Positions 14,377 to 23,751 of a DNA stretch of 64,000 nucleotides are shown here, one piece after another. The DNA comes from Methanobrevibacter boviskoreani JH1 (GTDB lineage Archaea > Methanobacteriota > Methanobacteria > Methanobacteriales > Methanobacteriaceae): the NCBI RefSeq assembly GCF_000320505.1, contig NZ_BAGX02000020.1, positions 228,573-292,572 on the forward strand, read 5' to 3'. Both the position numbers and the translations under genes were made by a program. The number at the start of each line of letters is the position of its first letter. Position 1 is the stretch's first letter. The notes under the pieces are model-generated. The model was not told where the DNA came from. It did not search any database and saw only the letters and a program-made list of their open reading frames with translations.

Positions 14377-14915
14377 ATTATCACGAAAATACTTTTAAAG
14401 AAAAAATAAGTTAAAATAAAAATTAGATAAAATTAAAAAATTATCTAAATAATTATTTTGTATTCATATTATATAAATATGTTTAGAAAATTGAATTATA
14501 AAATATAAACTATTAAAAATTAATTAGAAAATTTATACAGTTTATTAAAATAAATTAAATATATTAGCAATTAAAATTTATTTATTGAAGATATTTAAAT
14601 AAAAAAAATTAAAAAAACTAAAAAATTTTAAAAATAATGTATTATTTTAAATATAAATTTTTGATAATTAATAATAAAAAAAATTCAAAATTAGGTTATT
14701 CTATAAGAAAAACTAAACTAGACTAAATAAAACTTGAAAAGAACACATAATAGATTTTAATTTATTTAATTGATAAAAAAAGAGAAAATAAGAATTTTCC
14801 TATTTAAATAAGACAAATAAGAAATATAAAAACTATTTTATTAAAAACATTGACAAATTCCGTATATAAGATAAATCCAAATAAAAAAAAAAAAAAAATA
14901 ATGAGATTAGTAAGA
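14377..14915. other. Intergenic region between radA end and the AEC transporter start
   Basis: About 540 bases of A/T-rich DNA. The left end has the radA terminator; the right end must hold the AEC gene promoter. Nothing else gene-like is visible on either strand. Confidence 0.5.
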
Positions 14916-14922
14916 CTAATCT
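14883..14922 (-). terminator. Strong hairpin plus 16-T terminator of radA
   Basis: A perfect 7-bp stem AGATTAG/CTAATCT (14904-14910 and 14916-14922) with a five-base loop overlaps the radA stop codon. On the minus strand it is followed five bases later by an unbroken run of sixteen T (14883-14898 as A). This is the clearest intrinsic-type terminator in the window. Confidence 0.75.
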
Positions 14923-15851
14923 ACTACTCCCTCGTTAGTAATTTTATATACACATTCACCTTCAGGTAAATGAGGACTGTCAACAAGTCTAGCTATTCTT
15001 TTACCAGCTAAACCTTTTTTAAGCCAGATTCTATAAGTAGAAGCATGTCCTAGAACATGACCTCCAGTTGCCTTAGTAGGGCTACCAAAGAATGCGTCAG
15101 GTCTTGCTTGGACTTGGTTTGTAATGAACACAGCTAAATTATAAGTGTTAGCTAATTGTTGAAGAACATGTAAATGTTGGTTAAGTTTTTGTTGTCTTAC
15201 AGCTAATGATTCCCTTCCAACATATTCAGCTCTGAAATGAGCCATTAATGAATCAACAATTACAAGTTTAACATTACATCCGCTTTGAATAAGTTCATTA
15301 ATTTTTTCAGCCATTAATATTTGGTGAGATGAATTAAAGGCTCTTGCAACATGGATCTTCTGTAAAACCTCTTCATGATCTAGTTCAAATCTATCTGCAA
15401 TTTGTTCGATACGTTCAGGTCTAAATGTATTTTCTGTATCAATATATACACATTCCGCATCAAGACCGCCTTGTTCTAGAGGTAATTGTACTGTAACTGC
15501 AAGTTCATGGGAAATTTGACTTTTACCTGAACCAAACTCTCCAAATACTTCAGTGATGGATTGAGTTTCAATACCCCCACCAATTAATTCATCAAAAGCT
15601 TCACTTCCAACTGTAATATGACCAATATCTTTTCTTCTTTCCATTACATCATATGCAGTTTCAAAATCAATTTTTTCAGATTTACGAGCCGCCTCGATAA
15701 CCTTCTCAGCAACACCTTCACCAATTTCAGCTTTTACAGATAATTCTTTAGCAGTAGCTGTTGCTAATCTCATCATATCAGCAAATCCAGCATCTCTTAA
15801 CTTTTGAGCAGTTTTTTCACCAACATTAGGTAAATCTTCTAATTCTACCAT
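14916..15851 (-). CDS. radA: DNA repair and recombination protein RadA
   Basis: RadA is the archaeal RecA/Rad51 recombinase that forms filaments on single-stranded DNA and drives strand exchange. An N-terminal helix-hairpin-helix ([16 protein letters not shown]) leads into the ATPase core with Walker [10 protein letters not shown] near residue 105 and Walker [17 protein letters not shown] near 200. The DNA-binding loop [14 protein letters not shown] lies near 245. Two in-frame ATGs exist; the one at 15857 abuts GTGAGGA with no spacing, so the one at 15851 is preferred and gives 311 residues. RPA lies 65 bases upstream on the same strand, so the two may be cotranscribed. Confidence 0.95.
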   Translation of the reverse strand: MVELEDLPNVGEKTAQKLRDAGFADMMRLATATAKELSVKAEIGEGVAEKVIEAARKSEKIDFETAYDVMERRKDIGHITVGSEAFDELIGGGIETQSITEVFGEFGSGKSQISHELAVTVQLPLEQGGLDAECVYIDTENTFRPERIEQIADRFELDHEEVLQKIHVARAFNSSHQILMAEKINELIQSGCNVKLVIVDSLMAHFRAEYVGRESLAVRQQKLNQHLHVLQQLANTYNLAVFITNQVQARPDAFFGSPTKATGGHVLGHASTYRIWLKKGLAGKRIARLVDSPHLPEGECVYKITNEGVVD

Positions 15852-15916
15852 AACCATTCCTCACATATTATTATTATATTATTATATTTATAAAAAATTA
15901 AAATTAATTAGATATC

Positions 15917-18286
15917 TTAATAAGATTTTGAGATAATTTTCTTAGGACTTAACCTTAACTCCTCATCAAAATCATTAAAGTTAACATCGGCAATAATGTC
16001 TATATTCATACCTTCTAAATTCTCTACTTTACCTTCTAAAGGTCCTAAATCACCACTATCATCAACAAGCTTAATAATTTCATCCTGTTTCAAGTCTAAT
16101 AATTCCTCAACCAAGCGTGAGAAGAAAGTAATCTGTATATCTCCAGTATCATCTGAAAGCATACCTGGAAGCATTAATAAATAACTAGGTTCATCGATTG
16201 CCTCACCACAGTATTGACAATAATAACCTTCTTCATCTTTGTCTAATCTTGAATTACAATTAGGACATCTTGCAAGTAATAAATTATTAGCAGATAAATT
16301 ATTTAAAGTACCTGAGACTCTAATATTTGTATCATCATCTTCAATAGTTTCTATAGTCTTTGAAACATATATTGAATCTTGTATATCCTCAAATGATGGT
16401 AAAGACTTAATCTCTTTATCACTTATTTCTGAGATATTAGAACTACCGTTAATACTTAATTCCAAATGATCCCCATTAAAAGTAACACGTGGATTGATTA
16501 ATTTAATAGGATCGCCTATTTTAAATTCTTTAGAAGAATCTGGACTCCAATTAGCTACCCTAATAGATCCAGTATTATCAGCAATTTCCATATTTCTTAC
16601 AGAACCTTTAGAACCGTCATCCCTTTCAAACTCTCTAATCTCATTAACACTTAAAATTCTTCCAATAAGTTTGATGTTTTGATCATCCTCATCTAACTCA
16701 TCAATAGTTCTTGTGTTATAAACAACATTTTCCAAAGTTTCAAGTGAAGATATATATTTGGATTCTTCCTCATTTAAAGGAATAATCCTAGATGTTTTAC
16801 CAATGTTTAATTGAATATCATACATTCCAAGTCTTGTTCTTGCATTTTCAATTAAATAAGCATGACCAATTTCCAAATCCTCGTTTGCTTTATCATCCCA
16901 TAAAGACAAGGTAATCAATCCAGTCTCATCAGCAAAATCAACTGATCTGACTAAACCGATTGAATTGTCATCTCTTTGGAATTCCCTGACATCCTGAATA
17001 CTGAGAACACGACCAATAATGTCGAATTCCTCTCCGTCTTCCTCTGCCTGTTGAACTTGTTCGATTTTACGAGGTCCTAAACTCATTTTATATTCTTCAA
17101 GTACAGCAATTAAATCTGCAGGTTCTTTTGGATTTATTGTGAAACTAGATTGCCAATTAGTATTTACCCTATAACCGGAAGTGGAATAATCATCGTATTC
17201 TATGTTACCACCGGAAACCTTTAGAATATCCCCTTTTTTAATATCCAATTTGGTATCATTACCCCATAGAGTAACCCTTATGGAACCTGTATCGTCTAAA
17301 ATTTCAATGGTTTTAACATAGCCTTCTGTTCCGTCTTTACGTTCAAAAGTAATAGTATCCTGAATTTTAGATACAAGGCCTATTAATGTGACATCGTTTT
17401 TCTCCTCGGCATCACCAATCTTGAAAAGGGTCTCCTCCATCTCAGGAACATCAAAATCGCCTTTAATGATTTTACTGTTTCTATGAGTTAAAGCAATCTC
17501 ATTACGGTTTTCCCTTACAACTGCATTTAATACTTTAATTGAATCTCCTACATCTAACTCTAAAGTATCAATCAAATCAACATCCTTATTCCATAAGCTA
17601 TATTGAATTTTACCAGTTCCGTCCTGAAGTTCAAGTGATGTGACCTTTCCTTCTCTACCATCACGTTCGAAAGTATTTACACGTCCTTTACGTATAATTC
17701 TTCCGATTATATTAACTTTATTATCATCTAAACTTATAGAGCCAATATCTGTAATATCCTCTTTATATTCAGGAAAATCAGGATAATCATCAGGGTTTTT
17801 CTTGTTAATAGTGGAACGAGGTTGAAGGTGTATTTCATCTGCATTATTAAAACCTTCCTTAACATCCACATCATTAATCTGAATAACATCCCCCTCGGAA
17901 ACATTCTTTAAAAGAGGGATATTCTGAGTCCAGAAAACGACCTTTTTCTGTCCAGTATCATCGGCAAGTTGTACATTACAAAGTTTTCCGTCTTTACCTT
18001 TACGAGTCTTAAAAGATTTGGTATTTGCAACAGACATTACCCTACCAATAACAGTAACATGATCCTGACCAGCCTCTAAATCGCCAATCTTAATATTGTC
18101 TCCAGAAACAATACCTTCATTTTTCTCATCAATGTATTTTCCTGTAATAAGTCTAGCAAGATCAATATCATCCATAAAGTCTACATCTTCATAGTTTTTC
18201 TTCTTTTCTTCCAATTCCTTTAAAAAATCCTCTTCAGACATTACATCCTTGATTTTTTCATATTCTTTTCTTACGTCTTCCTCCAT
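15917..18286 (-). CDS. Replication protein A, single-stranded DNA-binding, six OB folds
   Basis: RPA coats single-stranded DNA in replication, repair and recombination. The 789 residues contain five tandem OB folds of one type, starting near residues 72, 187, 297, 421 and 544. Each reads roughly 'GR(V/I).S(V/I).....F.RDDG..G.VR.....D.TG.I...LW'. A sixth C-terminal OB fold carries a zinc ribbon, CPNCNSRLDKDEEGYYCQYC, near residue 660. The N-terminal 60 residues are acidic/lysine-rich and helical. Archaeal RPAs vary in OB number, and six is at the large end. ATG at 18286 follows GTGAGGGTCTGGT. It sits next to radA, which fits a recombination unit. Confidence 0.9.
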   Translation of the reverse strand: MEEDVRKEYEKIKDVMSEEDFLKELEEKKKNYEDVDFMDDIDLARLITGKYIDEKNEGIVSGDNIKIGDLEAGQDHVTVIGRVMSVANTKSFKTRKGKDGKLCNVQLADDTGQKKVVFWTQNIPLLKNVSEGDVIQINDVDVKEGFNNADEIHLQPRSTINKKNPDDYPDFPEYKEDITDIGSISLDDNKVNIIGRIIRKGRVNTFERDGREGKVTSLELQDGTGKIQYSLWNKDVDLIDTLELDVGDSIKVLNAVVRENRNEIALTHRNSKIIKGDFDVPEMEETLFKIGDAEEKNDVTLIGLVSKIQDTITFERKDGTEGYVKTIEILDDTGSIRVTLWGNDTKLDIKKGDILKVSGGNIEYDDYSTSGYRVNTNWQSSFTINPKEPADLIAVLEEYKMSLGPRKIEQVQQAEEDGEEFDIIGRVLSIQDVREFQRDDNSIGLVRSVDFADETGLITLSLWDDKANEDLEIGHAYLIENARTRLGMYDIQLNIGKTSRIIPLNEEESKYISSLETLENVVYNTRTIDELDEDDQNIKLIGRILSVNEIREFERDDGSKGSVRNMEIADNTGSIRVANWSPDSSKEFKIGDPIKLINPRVTFNGDHLELSINGSSNISEISDKEIKSLPSFEDIQDSIYVSKTIETIEDDDTNIRVSGTLNNLSANNLLLARCPNCNSRLDKDEEGYYCQYCGEAIDEPSYLLMLPGMLSDDTGDIQITFFSRLVEELLDLKQDEIIKLVDDSGDLGPLEGKVENLEGMNIDIIADVNFNDFDEELRLSPKKIISKSY

Positions 18287-18751
18287 ACCAGACCCTCACA
18301 AAATTATTTTATACTTTCAATTACCCTATATAAACAATAAGTCCTAGAGCATGTGAAAACTAATATTTCTAAAATCCTACATAAAAAAATATTAATATAT
18401 AATATATATTATTATGAAATTTTTATTAAAAATAATTTGTAAATTATAATAATATATTATTATATTTAAAATATTAAAACTTATTAATAAATTTTTTTAG
18501 GATTTAATAAAATCTTTTAAAATAGATTATATCTCTATTTTTTAAATAAAAACTAATAAAACAATATGTATATAATTTTATTATTTTGATTTTAAAAATA
18601 AAATGAAAATAGAAACAATCTAAGAGATTAAAATATTAAACTAATTTAAATTGAATAAAAAAAATATTCAATAGAATATTATCACATATATATAAAAATT
18701 CTATTGTAAAGAAGGACTTATAATATTATGTATAAACCTGGAAAGTTAAAG

Positions 18752-18787
18752 AAAATTGAATCCGATTAATAGGTAAAATTCAATTTT
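18752..18787. other. Inverted repeat, possible RNA hairpin
   Basis: AAAATTGAAT (18752-18761) and ATTCAATTTT (18778-18787) form a perfect 10-bp stem around a 16-base loop. It lies about 130 bases past the 3' end of the polysaccharide operon. It may be a distal terminator or part of an untranslated RNA. Confidence 0.4.
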
Positions 18788-18800
18788 AGATTCTGAAAAT

Positions 18801-18860
18801 TAAATTAGAACACGATATCATAAAACTTCTTAAATTAGAACATAATATTATAAAACTTTT
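18801..18860. repeat. 30-bp tandem duplication (two copies)
   Basis: Two adjacent 30-base units, 18801-18830 and 18831-18860, share TAAATTAGAACA, then ATATAA/ATATTA variants, then TAAAACTT. They differ at a handful of positions, so the duplication is not fresh. Confidence 0.75.
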
Positions 18861-18915
18861 TTATAAAGATATTATAGTTTAATCAATTTAAATTATAAAA
18901 AAAGAAAAAGATGTT

Positions 18916-20319
18916 TTAATAAGCATTTGTATTGCTTTTTAAAATAGTTTTAATCATAATAGCCACATCTAAACCAAAATGCCAGTTTTCTACATATTCA
19001 ATATCATATTCAATACGCTTTTTAATAGATGTGTTACCTCTACATCCATGAATCTGAGCCCAGCCTGTAAGACCTGGACGTACCTGATGCTTAACCATAT
19101 ATTTTGGAATATCCTTTCTAAACTGTTCCACAAAGAACGGTCTTTCTGGTCTAGGACCTACAACACTCATATCACCTTTTAAAACATTGAAGAATTGAGG
19201 AAGCTCATCAATACTAGTTTTTCTAATGAATTCCCCAATCTTCGTTTTACGAGGATCATCTGGTGTGGTCCACTCTGACTTTTCTTCACTAGGATTTTGA
19301 ACCTTCATACTTCTGAATTTATACATCATGAAGTGTTTTTGTTGATAACCTACCCTTTCCTGTTTAAATATAATAGGACCTGGAGAGGTTAACTTAATCA
19401 GAATAGCCACAACTATCATTATAGGTGAGGTAATAATAATTGCAATTGTAGCAACAACAAGATCAGATATCTTCTTAACCGTCTTATTAAATGCATCATC
19501 CAATGGGACATATCTTATATTAATTATAGGAATATCCTCAATCATGTCTACAGACGGCCTTGCTGGGAAATATTGGGTATATGCAGGAATAATCTCTGCT
19601 TTAATACCTGCGTTTTCACAGCTATCCACTAGTTTATTAATATGTTTATAATATTTCAAAGGAATAGCAAGTATAACCCTATCAAAAGAGTGGTCATGCA
19701 AGATTTTATCTAAGTCCCCAAATGAACCAACAATAGGAACGCCGTCCACCAGTTTACCTACCCTTTCAGGCCTACCTAAGAATCCATAGATTTTATAACC
19801 CAAATATTTATTCTGGGTAATCTTCCTTTCAAAGTTAAAAGCCAGTTCATTATCACCAACAATAAGAATATGTTTAAGGTTTTTATCGTTTTCCCTTAAT
19901 TCCATTAAAAATCCACGGACAACAGATCTTTCAAATATACCGAATATAGAGGCAAATATAGGAAGTAAAAACATCAATATTCTTGAAAAGTCAGGCTGGT
20001 CAATAATAAATAGGATTGTCTCAAGTACAAAGAATGCAGTGATATTAACTTTTATTATTTGACTAGCCTCTGAGAAAATACTTCTATGAGTTCTAAATGG
20101 CTTGTATAAACCAAAGCTAAAATATAAAATCAGATATACAGGCAAAATAGCTAATAATAGAAATAGTGCATATTCCTCATAACCTAAATGACCACCAATA
20201 GGTCCAAAAATAGTTGTGTAAAATCTAACATAAGCTGCACATAATAATGAGAAAACAATGACTAAAACATCTGATAAAACTAAAATAGCATTTAACAATC
20301 TTTGGTTCTGTCTAATCAT
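18916..20319 (-). CDS. Polyprenyl-phosphate sugar-1-phosphate transferase (WbaP/EpsE-like initiating enzyme)
   Basis: This membrane enzyme transfers a sugar-1-phosphate onto a polyprenyl phosphate, starting a lipid-linked glycan. The 467 residues show four or five N-terminal membrane helices (about 10-130), a Rossmann-like nucleotide-binding domain (KHILIVGDNELAF near 145), and another membrane helix near 290. The C-terminal bacterial sugar transferase domain has FKQERVGYQQKHFMMYKFRS, then SIDELPQFFNVLKGDMSVVG and GPRPERPFF. The sugar (glucose, galactose or a HexNAc) cannot be read from sequence. It is the most downstream gene of a long minus-strand glycan run. Confidence 0.9.
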   Translation of the reverse strand: MIRQNQRLLNAILVLSDVLVIVFSLLCAAYVRFYTTIFGPIGGHLGYEEYALFLLLAILPVYLILYFSFGLYKPFRTHRSIFSEASQIIKVNITAFFVLETILFIIDQPDFSRILMFLLPIFASIFGIFERSVVRGFLMELRENDKNLKHILIVGDNELAFNFERKITQNKYLGYKIYGFLGRPERVGKLVDGVPIVGSFGDLDKILHDHSFDRVILAIPLKYYKHINKLVDSCENAGIKAEIIPAYTQYFPARPSVDMIEDIPIINIRYVPLDDAFNKTVKKISDLVVATIAIIITSPIMIVVAILIKLTSPGPIIFKQERVGYQQKHFMMYKFRSMKVQNPSEEKSEWTTPDDPRKTKIGEFIRKTSIDELPQFFNVLKGDMSVVGPRPERPFFVEQFRKDIPKYMVKHQVRPGLTGWAQIHGCRGNTSIKKRIEYDIEYVENWHFGLDVAIMIKTILKSNTNAY

Positions 20320-20467
20320 TATATCCCTTATATATTTATAAAATTTAAATTTTATAATATTTTAGATACTATTTATTAAAACTAATATTAGTATTTATTT
20401 ATTATTAATTAAAATTTTTAAACAAATAATAATATATAAACTAATATTATAAAAATATAATTAAAAA

Positions 20468-21334
20468 TCAATTTGACTTTTTAAATAGATTTAATATTAG
20501 ATGTACAATCAATAGTAAAAAAATACCAATATAAACTAATCCATTTAAAAAAGGTGAATAAGTATCCTTATAATGTTTATGATAGAAGATATACATTGCC
20601 CTATAAAATTCATAGATCAATTTATTTTTCTGTTTTTTACTACTTGCACCTTTAAGGTGAGTGATTTTTACCTTTCCATAATAGACAATCTTATATCCTG
20701 CTTTTTTAATCCTATAACATAGGTCAATATCCTCACCATACATGAAGAATGTCTCATCCAAAGGACCAATTTCATCCATGACCTTAGACCTCATTAAAAT
20801 AAAGGCACCTGTTAGGCAGTCAATCTCATATATTCCTGAATCATCCAGATCATCTAAATTATAATTGTCGCTTGAATCGTTATGGCTGGGAATATGAAAC
20901 AATCTATAAAATGAATTAGTTGGATTTGGAAAACTACGTCTACATGCTTTATCTAACTGACCATCCTCAAGACATACCCTTACACCAAGTGCCCCTACAT
21001 CCTCATGGGATTGGATATAGTTTAAAGCCTCGGTAAGTGTATTATCCTCTACAATAGTATCTGAATTCAATAACAGATAATATTCTGGATTTGAATCCCT
21101 AATAGCCAGATTATTAGCATATGCAAATCCCCCATTTACACTAGATGGGATAAATCTAACTCTGGACTCATCTGCGAAAAAATCCTTTAGATTCTCTAAG
21201 CTTCCATCACCTGATGCATTATCCACTATAATAATTTCATAATCACAGGATAAGGATGAGTTCAATACTGATTCTATTGTATTTCTTGTAAGTTCAAATG
21301 TTCTATAATTTACAATGATGATTGATAAATCCAT
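20468..21334 (-). CDS. Family 2 glycosyltransferase, rhamnosyltransferase-like
   Basis: A 288-residue GT2 enzyme. It begins DLSIIIVNYRTFELT, has IIVDNASGDGSLENL near residue 35, LLLNSDTIVEDNTL near 88 (the metal-binding DXD-like site as NSD) and a later FFMYGEDIDLCYRI near 195, the acid-helix pattern typical of WbbL-like rhamnosyltransferases. A single C-terminal hydrophobic helix (about 262-282) likely anchors it to the membrane. It lies 15 bases after the next GT2 gene on the same strand, so they are clearly cotranscribed. With rfbABC upstream, dTDP-rhamnose is a reasonable but unproven donor. Confidence 0.85.
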   Translation of the reverse strand: MDLSIIIVNYRTFELTRNTIESVLNSSLSCDYEIIIVDNASGDGSLENLKDFFADESRVRFIPSSVNGGFAYANNLAIRDSNPEYYLLLNSDTIVEDNTLTEALNYIQSHEDVGALGVRVCLEDGQLDKACRRSFPNPTNSFYRLFHIPSHNDSSDNYNLDDLDDSGIYEIDCLTGAFILMRSKVMDEIGPLDETFFMYGEDIDLCYRIKKAGYKIVYYGKVKITHLKGASSKKQKNKLIYEFYRAMYIFYHKHYKDTYSPFLNGLVYIGIFLLLIVHLILNLFKKSN

Positions 21335-21349
21335 ACTTACACCTAATGA

Positions 21350-22318
21350 TTATTTTTTAAATAATATAAAGAGATTTTTAAATAGTCTTAGCTCAATCTT
21401 AAAGTAGTTTAATGTATTAGACTTTTTAAAATCCGTTTTTTTAATCTTTTTTCTATTGTTTAACCCTTCTTTAATCCCGTCTAAATAGAATTGACCAAAA
21501 CCTTTCCTTCTAAAGAACAGATATTTTATTAGAAATCCGATGAAATAAAATATAAAATTAACGATTTTCTGCGGCATTGGAAAGTCTTTATATATTAACC
21601 ATATATTGTTTCTTGCAGATATCTTAACCTTAAACTCATTATATTGACTACCTGTAGTACCGCTACCTATGTGATATACAATTGCATCGGGACAGAAGTA
21701 ATTCTTATATCCATATATTCTTGATCTGTATGCAAGTTCCACATCCTCCATATATGCAAAGAATTCCTCCTCAAAATATCCAATCTCCTGAAAAATAGAT
21801 TTTCTATATAATGCCGCACCGGCACATGAGGAAAATATATCCCTGGAACTAGTATACCTATTTATAGGTTGGTTAAAACCTGTTTTCTTAGTATTAGCCA
21901 ATATTGTATACTCGTCACCGGCATCATCTATCAAGTCCCTATTATCAAATTGAATCATTTTTGATGAAACTGAGAAAATATCCTCCCTAGACTCGATGCA
22001 GCCAATCAAATTTGAAATAGTGTTGTTTTCCATTTCTATATCATTATTAAGTAAAAATACATATTCTGATTTTGAAGCTTTAATTCCCTGGTTTACCGCC
22101 TTTGCAAAGCCAAAATTTTCCATATTTTCTATAATTTTTATAGGAATCTTATAACCCTCATCAATCAGATTATGAATATAATCCAAACTATCATCAGAGG
22201 AATTATTATCAACAACAATAATCTCTTCAATATTGTCATAATTAGTTAAAAGAGAACTAAAGTATAATGGCAAGAATTTCAAACCATTATAATTCGGTGT
22301 TACTATTGAAACTTTCAT
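21350..22318 (-). CDS. Family 2 glycosyltransferase
   Basis: A GT2 enzyme of about 322 residues, closely similar in layout to its downstream neighbour: KVSIVTPNYNGLKFLP at the start, IIVVDNNSSDDSLDYI near 34, FLLNNDIEMENNT near 90 and FFAYMEDVELAYRS near 185. A hydrophobic segment near 250-268 may sit in the membrane. Two ATGs are adjacent (22321 and 22318); the second leaves a better gap after GTGAT. It forms a tight pair with the GT2 gene starting 21334. Acceptor and donor are unknown. Confidence 0.85.
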   Translation of the reverse strand: MKVSIVTPNYNGLKFLPLYFSSLLTNYDNIEEIIVVDNNSSDDSLDYIHNLIDEGYKIPIKIIENMENFGFAKAVNQGIKASKSEYVFLLNNDIEMENNTISNLIGCIESREDIFSVSSKMIQFDNRDLIDDAGDEYTILANTKKTGFNQPINRYTSSRDIFSSCAGAALYRKSIFQEIGYFEEEFFAYMEDVELAYRSRIYGYKNYFCPDAIVYHIGSGTTGSQYNEFKVKISARNNIWLIYKDFPMPQKIVNFIFYFIGFLIKYLFFRRKGFGQFYLDGIKEGLNNRKKIKKTDFKKSNTLNYFKIELRLFKNLFILFKK

Positions 22319-22650
22319 CATATCACAGAATTTATTTAAATTAATTTACGCTTTAAAATAATGAACCAGAAATCCAAATGTCTTTAAGATTACAATAAAA
22401 CAATAATTACATAATACTCTATTTTTAAGTTAAATTACCTAATTTAATTAATAAATATAATCATGTTTATTAAATTTGAGTTAATAACCTACTTAATTAA
22501 TTAAGTTATATAATATCAATTTATTTAAAAATTATCCCAAGTTAAATTACTACTTATTAATTAGATTATATAATATCGAATTTATTTAAAATTATTTAGG
22601 ATAAATTATCTATTGTAAAAAAAATTATTATACAATATATTGTATACAGT
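22319..22650. other. Intergenic region with a 61-bp imperfect duplication
   Basis: This gap splits the glycosyltransferase run into two likely transcription units. It is A/T-rich and contains the repeat described at 22489-22609. No gene is seen. Confidence 0.5.
22489..22609. repeat. 61-bp imperfect direct repeat
   Basis: Two units beginning CTACTTA (22489 and 22550) share TTATATAATATC followed by AATTTATTTAAAA and end in AAATTA. They are offset by 61 bases with several small mismatches and indels. Confidence 0.65.
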
Positions 22651-23658
22651 TTATATGCTGTTTTTAAATCTCTTCCATAATTTATAATATAATTTAGGAT
22701 AGATTAGAAATAGCTTGATTTTACGATTGAAATTATTATCCTGACTATCATATGGTTTAAACTTTTTAAGTTTATTAAACAGGCCTAATTCTTTCATTTT
22801 ATTATTTATCTCATCAAAAGAACAGTTACCTTCATAGAACAGATACATTAAATTCCCAAAGATAGCTTTCGGAATTCTATTAGTGGTAATCAAATCTACA
22901 AGATCCCCACTGTTATTATCATAATCTTTAAAATAGCCTTTAAGATTTTCTAATGTGTTTATAAATTGGAATCTCTCAAGGGAAATAGAGTGACTTACTG
23001 ATTTGGAATGTTGCAGGTAAAAATATGTGAAGTCCTTAGATATTCCAATAGATTTTCCATGAATTAAAGCTTTGATTGCAAATTCCGTATCCTCCCCATA
23101 AACTGAATCCTCATCAAATAATATATTATAATCTCTTATAATCCAGGTTGGATAAATCAACTGTACGAAGTTAAAGGATATTCTCATGAGAAATTCAAGT
23201 TTCAGAAAATCATGAACAGAGATTAGATCCAAATCTTCTATTTCCTCATATAATTGATTTGAACTTAGATAGTTATTATCAGTATCTACCTTCATAAGTT
23301 TTGTAAATCCAAAATCGGCATTGTTTTGATAGATTCCATTATAGAGGTTTTGAATATGGTCTTTATCAAGATAGTCATCATCATCTACAAATATGATATA
23401 TTTTCCAGATACATTTCTCAAACCAATATTTCTAGATCCGCTTGCACCTAGGGATTTTTCATTTTCTATTATTGTATATGAGACATCTGTATCAGATAAA
23501 GTATTTCTTATAATGTTTACTGTATTATCACTGGAATTGTCATCTACAAATATAATCTCAAAATCTTTAAAACTCTGATTTACTAATGATTTAATGGTTT
23601 TTCCTATGATTAAACCTGCATTATACGTTGGAATAATCACACTTACCTTAAAAGACAT
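22651..23658 (-). CDS. Family 2 glycosyltransferase
   Basis: A GT2 enzyme of about 335 residues with KVSVIIPTYNAGLIIGKTI at the N-terminus, IIFVDDNSSDNTVN near 34 and the DXD site FVDDDDYLDKDHI near 90. VYGEDTEFAIKAL near 187 is the catalytic acid region. There is no membrane helix, but the C-terminus is very basic and aromatic, suggesting peripheral binding. The ATG at 23658 after AAGGGTG is preferred over a TTG one codon earlier. It is 93 bases downstream of the TagB/TagF-like gene, so the two probably act on the same polymer. Confidence 0.85.
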   Translation of the reverse strand: MSFKVSVIIPTYNAGLIIGKTIKSLVNQSFKDFEIIFVDDNSSDNTVNIIRNTLSDTDVSYTIIENEKSLGASGSRNIGLRNVSGKYIIFVDDDDYLDKDHIQNLYNGIYQNNADFGFTKLMKVDTDNNYLSSNQLYEEIEDLDLISVHDFLKLEFLMRISFNFVQLIYPTWIIRDYNILFDEDSVYGEDTEFAIKALIHGKSIGISKDFTYFYLQHSKSVSHSISLERFQFINTLENLKGYFKDYDNNSGDLVDLITTNRIPKAIFGNLMYLFYEGNCSFDEINNKMKELGLFNKLKKFKPYDSQDNNFNRKIKLFLIYPKLYYKLWKRFKNSI

Positions 23659-23751
23659 CAAAACACCCTTTATTAATCATTTAATATCCATAAATATTTA
23701 ACCAATATTATAAATAGTATACAATCAACATCTAAAGTCCAATAGACATAA

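Larger units (their letters stand above)
18287..18915. other. Intergenic region between the sugar transferase end and RPA start
   Basis: About 630 bases without a gene. It holds the RPA promoter on the left, a 10-bp-stem hairpin at 18752-18787 and a 30-bp tandem duplication at 18801-18860. The GC-richer patch near 18735-18790 could be a small RNA, but I recognise no family. Confidence 0.45.
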
